NCBI GenBank assembly: GCA_963815445.1
Contig: CAWFGV010000005.1
Location: 558,001 to 622,000, forward strand
Length of the DNA stretch: 64,000 nucleotides
Origin: JANLYC01 sp963815445
GTDB lineage: Bacteria > Actinomycetota > Actinomycetes > Propionibacteriales > Nocardioidaceae
Direction of reading: 5' to 3'
Below the pieces are notes generated by a model. That model did no database searches and was not told where the DNA came from. It saw only the letters and a list, made by a program, of their open reading frames with translations. Below, piece by piece: positions 59,479-64,000 of the stretch (the stretch's first letter is position 1; each line of letters starts with the position of its first letter). Made by a program: the position numbers and the translations under genes.

Positions 59479-60387
59479 ATGAGCCCCGCGATGACCGCGC
59501 CGTTCGGTCGGGTCCTCACCGCGATGGTGACGCCCTTCGACGCTGACGGAGCCATCGACCCCGGCGCCGCCGCCCGGTTGGCGACACATCTGGTCGACAA
59601 CGGACATGACGGACTGGTGATCTTCGGGACGACGGGGGAGTCCCCGACCGTCACGACCGACGAGCAGCGGCAGGTGCTGCGTGCCGTCGTCGAGGCGGTG
59701 GGCCAGCAGGCGACGGTCGTCGCCGGTGTCGGGTCGTATGACACCGCCCATGCGATCGCCCTCGGACGACAGGCGCAGGAGTGTGGCGCCGCGGGCCTGC
59801 TGGCGGTGACCCCGTACTACAACAAACCTCCGCAAGACGGCATCCTGGCGCACTTCCGGGCGATCGCCGACGCGACCGATCTGCCCGTCATGCTCTATGA
59901 CATTCCCGGCCGCACGGGCACCAAGCTGGCCGCGGACACGCTCGCGCGGGCCGGTGAGCATCCGCGCATCGTCGCGGTCAAGGACGCGACAGGCGACCTG
60001 TATGCCGGTGCCTGGCTGTTGCGCTCGACCGACCTGGCGATCTACTGCGGTGACGATGCGCTGAACTTCCCGTGGCTGGCCCTCGGCGCTGCCGGCATCG
60101 TGTCGGTCGTCGGCCACGTCGCGGGGCACCGCTACGGCGACCTGATCTCGGCGATCGACGGCGGCGACCTGGACACCGCCCGCAAGATCGACCGGTCGAT
60201 CCTGCCCGCCGTGCGTGGCATCATGACGCGGACACAGGGGGCGATCATGGTCAAGGCGGCGCTGCAGCTTCAGGGCGTGCTCGACAACCGCGTGGTCCGG
60301 CTGCCGTTGCTGCCGGCAACCGAGCAGCAGGTAGTCGAGCTGCGCGCCGACCTCGTCAGCGCCGAGCTGCTCGACAGCCGTCCCTGA
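59479..60387 (+). CDS. dapA: 4-hydroxy-tetrahydrodipicolinate synthase
   Basis: DapA condenses pyruvate with aspartate semialdehyde at the head of the lysine/DAP branch. The 302-residue TIM-barrel protein has GTTGESPTVT, the catalytic Tyr140 in MLYDIPGRTG and the Schiff-base Lys168 in IVAVKDATGDL. LAVTPYYNKPPQDG is typical. The leaderless ATG at 59479 gives the normal length. It is followed after about 110 bases by rnj, a conserved actinobacterial neighbour. Confidence 0.96.
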   Translation: MSPAMTAPFGRVLTAMVTPFDADGAIDPGAAARLATHLVDNGHDGLVIFGTTGESPTVTTDEQRQVLRAVVEAVGQQATVVAGVGSYDTAHAIALGRQAQECGAAGLLAVTPYYNKPPQDGILAHFRAIADATDLPVMLYDIPGRTGTKLAADTLARAGEHPRIVAVKDATGDLYAGAWLLRSTDLAIYCGDDALNFPWLALGAAGIVSVVGHVAGHRYGDLISAIDGGDLDTARKIDRSILPAVRGIMTRTQGAIMVKAALQLQGVLDNRVVRLPLLPATEQQVVELRADLVSAELLDSRP

Positions 60388-60495
60388 GCCCGACGTGCAT
60401 CGACCGAGCGTTCCGCAAGCCTCCACCCTGACCCGCACCGACCGTATCCACCGACCTGCGACACCACCTGGCAGCACGACTGTGAAGGGTTCCGT

Positions 60496-62187
60496 ATGAG
60501 CCATCCCCATCCCGAGCTCGGGCCACCACCCGAGCTGCCCGAGCGCGGCCTTCGGGTCGTGCCACTGGGCGGCCTCGGAGAGGTCGGTCGCAACATGGCT
60601 GTCCTCGAGCACCGAGGCAAGCTGCTGGTCATCGACTGCGGGGTTCTTTTTCCCGACGAGACCCAGCCCGGCGTCGACCTGATCCTCCCCGACTTCGAAC
60701 CGATCCGGGACCGCCTCGACGACATCGAGGCGGTCGTCCTCACGCACGGCCACGAGGACCACATCGGGGCGGTGCCTTACCTGCTCCGGGAGCGCCCTGA
60801 CATTCCCCTTGTCGGGTCCCGCCTGACGCTGGCCCTGCTCGAGGCGAAGCTGAAGGAGCACCGGCAGACGCGTGCACCGAAGTTCCAGGTAGCGGAGGGT
60901 GATCGGCAGGCGTTCGGACCGTTCGACCTGGAGTTCATCGCGGTCAACCACTCGATCCCTGACGCGCTCGCAGTCGTCGTCCGCACCGAAGCGGGTGTGC
61001 TGCTGCACACCGGTGACTTCAAGATGGACCAGCTGCCTCTCGATGGGCGCATCACCGACCTCCGCGCCTTTGCCCGCCTGGGGGAGGAGGGAGTCGACCT
61101 GTTCCTCGTCGACTCCACGAACGCTGAGGTACCCGGCTTCACGACCACCGAGCGGGCCATCCAGCCGGTGCTGCAGAACGTGTTCCGCGCCAGCAAGCAG
61201 CGCATCATCGTGGCGTGCTTCGCGTCGCACGTGCATCGGGTGCAACAGGTGATGGACGCAGCGGTGGCGCAGGGCCGGAAAGTCGCCTACGTCGGACGTT
61301 CGATGGTGCGCAACATGCAGATCGCTCGCGACCTCGGCTACCTGTCCGTGCCGCCCGACACTCTCGTCGACATGCGTGAGCTCGGCGACTACGCGCCGGA
61401 GGAGGTCGTGATCGTCTCGACCGGCTCGCAGGGCGAGCCGCTGTCCGCGTTGGCCCGGATCGCGCACCGCAACCATGACCGCATCCACATCGAGCCGGGG
61501 GACACGGTGGTGCTCGCGTCGAGCCTGATCCCCGGCAACGAGAACTCGGTGTTCAAGGTCATCAACGGCCTGACCAAGCTCGGTGCGAACGTCATCCACC
61601 ACAGCAACGCGCTCGTCCACGTCTCCGGACACGCGAGCGCCGGCGAGCTGCTGTACTGCTACAACATCGTCCGACCTCGCAACGTCATGCCGGTCCACGG
61701 CGAGATCCGCCATCTGGTCGCCAACGCCGCGCTCGCCATCGAGACCGGAGTGCCGAAGGAACGCGTCGTGGTCGCTGAGGACGGGGTCGTCGTCGACCTG
61801 ATCGACGGCGTCGCCCAGGTCGCCGGCAAGGTCGAGTGCGGCTACGTCTTCGTCGACGGTGCGTCGGTCGGGGATCTGACCGAGAGCGACCTCAAAGACC
61901 GTCGGATCCTGGGCGAGGAGGGCTTCATCTCGGTCATGGTCGTGATGGATTCCGGCTCGGGCAAGCTCATCGCCGGTCCGGAGATCCACGCCCGCGGCTT
62001 CCTCGAGGACGACACGGTGCTCAACGAGGTCCGGCCGCTGATCGAAGAGGCCCTGGCGAAGGCGGTCAACGACGGCAACGACGACGTCTACCAGCTGCAG
62101 CAGGTCATCCGACGTACGACCGGACGTTGGGTCAACCAGGCGCATCGCCGACGTCCGATGATCATCCCGGTCGTCCTCGAAGCGTGA
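60496..62187 (+). CDS. rnj: Ribonuclease J
   Basis: A 563-residue metallo-beta-lactamase/beta-CASP ribonuclease with 5'-3' exo- and endonuclease activity in mRNA decay and rRNA maturation. The metal motif is HGHEDH (H84-H89), with HTGDFKMDQ and the beta-CASP motifs (STGSQGEP, HVSGHASAGEL, PVHGEIRHL). Length is standard. The ATG at 60496 is about 12 bases after an AAGGG ribosome binding site. In actinobacteria it usually lies between dapA and ftsK; here a membrane protein gene follows instead. Confidence 0.96.
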   Translation: MSHPHPELGPPPELPERGLRVVPLGGLGEVGRNMAVLEHRGKLLVIDCGVLFPDETQPGVDLILPDFEPIRDRLDDIEAVVLTHGHEDHIGAVPYLLRERPDIPLVGSRLTLALLEAKLKEHRQTRAPKFQVAEGDRQAFGPFDLEFIAVNHSIPDALAVVVRTEAGVLLHTGDFKMDQLPLDGRITDLRAFARLGEEGVDLFLVDSTNAEVPGFTTTERAIQPVLQNVFRASKQRIIVACFASHVHRVQQVMDAAVAQGRKVAYVGRSMVRNMQIARDLGYLSVPPDTLVDMRELGDYAPEEVVIVSTGSQGEPLSALARIAHRNHDRIHIEPGDTVVLASSLIPGNENSVFKVINGLTKLGANVIHHSNALVHVSGHASAGELLYCYNIVRPRNVMPVHGEIRHLVANAALAIETGVPKERVVVAEDGVVVDLIDGVAQVAGKVECGYVFVDGASVGDLTESDLKDRRILGEEGFISVMVVMDSGSGKLIAGPEIHARGFLEDDTVLNEVRPLIEEALAKAVNDGNDDVYQLQQVIRRTTGRWVNQAHRRRPMIIPVVLEA

Positions 62188-62190
62188 GGA

Positions 62191-63582
62191 ATGGGCGACG
62201 AGCGCACGCCGGCTGCCCCAATGGCCGAAACCGAGCCCGAAGCCGGAGCTGACCCCAGCGCGGAGCGGCTGCGTCGACTGCTCGCTGTCCCGATCGCGTT
62301 TCTGGCGTCGTCTCTCGGCGTGCTCTGCGTCGTCAGCGTGCCCGAGGTGCTCCCGGCTGCCAGCGACCTCGCCGTCGTCGATGCCCGGTTCATCGGCTGG
62401 GCGGGCGTCGGTGCGGCCCTCGGGCTTGCTCTGGCGGCCGCGTCGCTGCTCGTGGTCGGCCACCTCGGGTCCGGGCCGGCGCTGGCCCTCGGAGCCGCGG
62501 GCGCGGTCTTCGGGCTGGCACTCTCGCATGACGTCGTCGATGCCACCCAGCTCACGCTGGCCCTGGTGGTGCTCGGCGGGTCCGTTGGCTGCCTGCTCGG
62601 CGGAGCCGCGAGCATGACGTTCGAGCTCCCGTCGCCCTACCGTCAGGCGGTCATGGTCGCCTGGAGCGTGCCGCTGCTCGCCGCGTGGCCGCTGCTGGCC
62701 TGGCTGTCTCGGCACGTGGTGCTGACCACCGCCGACAGCGCTGCCAGGCTGACGCAGCACCCGTCGGCATGGCTGCTGGGTCCGGTGGCGGCATCCGTTC
62801 TGGTCTGGGGCGCTCTGACGATGCTCGTGGAGCCGCCCCGGGCGGGGGTCCGCGCCGGCAGTGAGTGGGAGTCGGCGTGGTCGGGGCTCCTCGCCACCAC
62901 GGTCGGGGGCGTCCTGGCGATCATGGTGCTGGGGTTCGACCCGCAGCTCGAGAGCGGCTGGTTACGACCACTGATCCTGCTCGCGTCGGCCGGCGTGATC
63001 GCTGGCCTGGCCGCCGTGGCCGTCATCGTGCCGGACGAGACGGTGCGGATCGGCTATCTGTGCACGGCCTTCGTCGCCTTGTGCCTCCCGATCACGGTGC
63101 AGCTTCTCGTGATCGTGGCGGACGACCGTCCGAGCCGGGTGGCCTGGTGGTTGGCGGCACTGCTCGCGGTCACCACCGTGCTCGGCGGGGCGGTCGGGGC
63201 TCATCGACCGGCGCGGGCACCGTTGGCTTTGCTGGTCGTGGCGGCCGGCTGCGCCGGGGCGTGGGTCATGCCGAGCACGCCGTGGACGATGGCAGCGGCC
63301 GCCATACCGCTGACGTTGGGGGCCGGTGCGACCTTCGGCGCGGGCGCGCGCCAGGCAGCGGACACGGCGGTCGGGTGGCGCTTCGTGGCGGTCGCCGTCA
63401 TCTCGATCCTGCTCCTCGGCACCGTGGCCGCGGGTGCGTTGAGCTGGGCGTTGGCGGGCGACCTCCCGACCGACACGGCGTCGGCGCGTGCGGCCGGACG
63501 GGTGCTGCTGGGGCTGACGTTCGCGTTGGCCGTCCTGGTGGCCGGCGTCGTCGCAGCCTTTGCTCCGCGGCGCCGCGAGTAA
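62191..63582 (+). CDS. Polytopic membrane protein of unknown function
   Basis: A 463-residue protein with a hydrophilic N-terminus (about 30 residues, acidic) and roughly 12 hydrophobic helices, many rich in Ala/Gly/Val. It has no soluble domain and no motif I recognise. The ATG at 62191 is three bases after the rnj stop; ATG 62221 is an alternative. Co-transcription with rnj is likely, but a related role is not established. Confidence 0.7.
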   Translation: MGDERTPAAPMAETEPEAGADPSAERLRRLLAVPIAFLASSLGVLCVVSVPEVLPAASDLAVVDARFIGWAGVGAALGLALAAASLLVVGHLGSGPALALGAAGAVFGLALSHDVVDATQLTLALVVLGGSVGCLLGGAASMTFELPSPYRQAVMVAWSVPLLAAWPLLAWLSRHVVLTTADSAARLTQHPSAWLLGPVAASVLVWGALTMLVEPPRAGVRAGSEWESAWSGLLATTVGGVLAIMVLGFDPQLESGWLRPLILLASAGVIAGLAAVAVIVPDETVRIGYLCTAFVALCLPITVQLLVIVADDRPSRVAWWLAALLAVTTVLGGAVGAHRPARAPLALLVVAAGCAGAWVMPSTPWTMAAAAIPLTLGAGATFGAGARQAADTAVGWRFVAVAVISILLLGTVAAGALSWALAGDLPTDTASARAAGRVLLGLTFALAVLVAGVVAAFAPRRRE

Positions 63583-63674
63583 TCGCTGACGCGACCACTG
63601 CACGCTTCGGCCGTTGGTCGGGGGATCTGTCCGGTCGCGCAGCCTGCGTCAAGGGAGGCCGGGTCGGCCCTGCA

Positions 63675-63709
63675 GGGTGGGACGGGCACCCCCGAGCCCG
63701 TCCCATCCC
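63675..63709 (+). terminator. Hairpin in the gap after the membrane protein gene
   Basis: GGGTGGGACGGGC and GCCCGTCCCATCCC pair around a short loop about 90 bases after the stop codon. The rest of the 63583-63973 gap has a second inverted repeat (GCTCGACCA/TGGTCGAGC, 63835-63870) and the regulatory sites of the next gene; no other gene is visible. Confidence 0.6.
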
Positions 63710-63915
63710 GCTGTCGGGTGCCGGGACGCCTGCCCCCCTGCGCCGGACGTCGCGTTGCTACCCGCCACCGAGGAGAGGGACGCGGAGGTCCTGATACCTC
63801 GATCGGGCAGCTTTTCTCGCGTCCTTCGTCGGCCGCTCGACCAGCCGACCGGCGGCTCACGTGGTCGAGCCTGTCGGCAAGCTCAGGCCGTGCCCGTTGA
63901 TCCCCAGAAAACCCT

Positions 63916-63924
63916 TGTGGACAA
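63916..63924 (-). promoter_or_regulatory. DnaA-box-like motif upstream of the DUF222-type gene
   Basis: TGTGGACAA is the complement of TTGTCCACA, an actinobacterial DnaA-box form, within CCTTGTGGACAAC. The same longer motif precedes the DUF222 relic at 26806-26817. Confidence 0.4.
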
Positions 63925-63965
63925 CGCGAAACGGTCTGGCGGCTGTCGGACAGGCCAGGTAGAAT

Positions 63966-63981
63966 CGAACACATGTTCGAC
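63966..63981. promoter_or_regulatory. LexA (SOS) box over a start codon
   Basis: TCGAACACATGTTCGA fits the actinobacterial SOS box TCGAAC-N4-GTTCGA perfectly. It contains the ATG at 63974 and overlaps the end of the -10 element TAGAAT (63961-63966), so LexA binding should fully block this promoter. Confidence 0.8.
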
Positions 63982-64000
63982 ACCGACCTCAGCGCACTCG
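63974..64000 (+). CDS. 5' end of a probable DUF222/HNH gene
   Basis: Only nine codons are visible (MFDTDLSAL) before the window ends. TAGAAT seven bases upstream suggests a leaderless mRNA, and a perfect LexA box covers the start. Several mycobacterial 13E12 (DUF222) genes are known to be LexA-controlled, and the N-terminus suits that family. The shared CCTTGTGGAYAAC motif with the DUF222 relic at 26.8 kb adds support. Identity remains an inference from context. Confidence 0.5.

Noticed and set aside
59440..62760. A 1106-codon open frame on the minus strand opposite dapA, rnj and the following gene
   Set aside because: It mirrors well-recognised plus-strand genes; its length reflects high GC and strong third-position bias, and the composition (Arg/Gly/His/Asp) is that of an antisense shadow.

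Overview
The window is high-GC actinobacterial chromosome, most likely from the Nocardioidaceae or a close relative. Support comes from mycothiol-linked genes (a mycothione reductase and a mycothiol-dependent isomerase-like protein), a WhiB7-type Fe-S regulator with an AT-hook, DUF222-HNH (13E12-type) genes, an actinobacterial LexA box, many GTG starts, and leaderless starts of the form TAnnnT-N6-start codon. I see no tRNA, rRNA, CRISPR array or prophage.

Layout. 1-3.2 kb: a partial gene, a membrane protein, and an AbiEi-like antitoxin/nuclease-fold gene bracketed by inverted copies of a palindromic repeat, then rpsO. 3.2-9.3 kb: pnp, an M16 peptidase, an LldD-type flavoprotein and dapB. 9.3-26.4 kb is accessory: azlCD, small enzymes, two GNAT genes, a bicovalent-FAD oxidase, an IS110 relic, a mazF fragment, a very large SARP/BTAD-AAA regulator with a hydrolase, an MFS exporter divergent from a TetR regulator and a DinB-like enzyme, and mtr. 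26.4-42.6 kb contains nearly all the damaged genes: DUF222-HNH, galM, whiB7, a TIR-WD40 receptor and a peptide-binding lipoprotein. Intact between them are an ArsR/SRPBCC pair, a GT-C type membrane glycosyltransferase, an APC permease and a cyclase-AAA-SLOG giant.

42.8-50.1 kb: a free-standing cNMP-binding protein, a DHA2 exporter, and a compact tad pilus locus (tadA, tadB, tadC, a small Flp-like pilin, two TadE-like pseudopilins, a TadG-like protein). 50.3-53.3 kb: two secreted proteins, an M1 peptidase and an Ig-like repeat protein. 53.5-57.4 kb: paaABCDE for phenylacetyl-CoA epoxidation, with a palindrome buried in the paaC reading frame. 58-63.6 kb: thyA-dfrA, dapA, rnj and a membrane protein. 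The right edge is the start of a DUF222-type gene under a perfect LexA box.

The strongest candidate for an undescribed system is at 34.7-43.3 kb. A TIR protein that keeps the SARM1-like WVxxEI glutamate converges on a class III cyclase-AAA-TPR protein. The C-terminus of that protein reads as a SLOG/LSDAT domain, the fold that binds ADP-ribose in TRPM2. A peptide-binding lipoprotein gene overlaps the cyclase start, and a cNMP-binding protein is divergent. This suggests a route from NAD-derived signal, and perhaps an extracellular peptide, to a cyclic nucleotide and its receptor. However, the TIR and lipoprotein genes carry frameshifts in this sequence.
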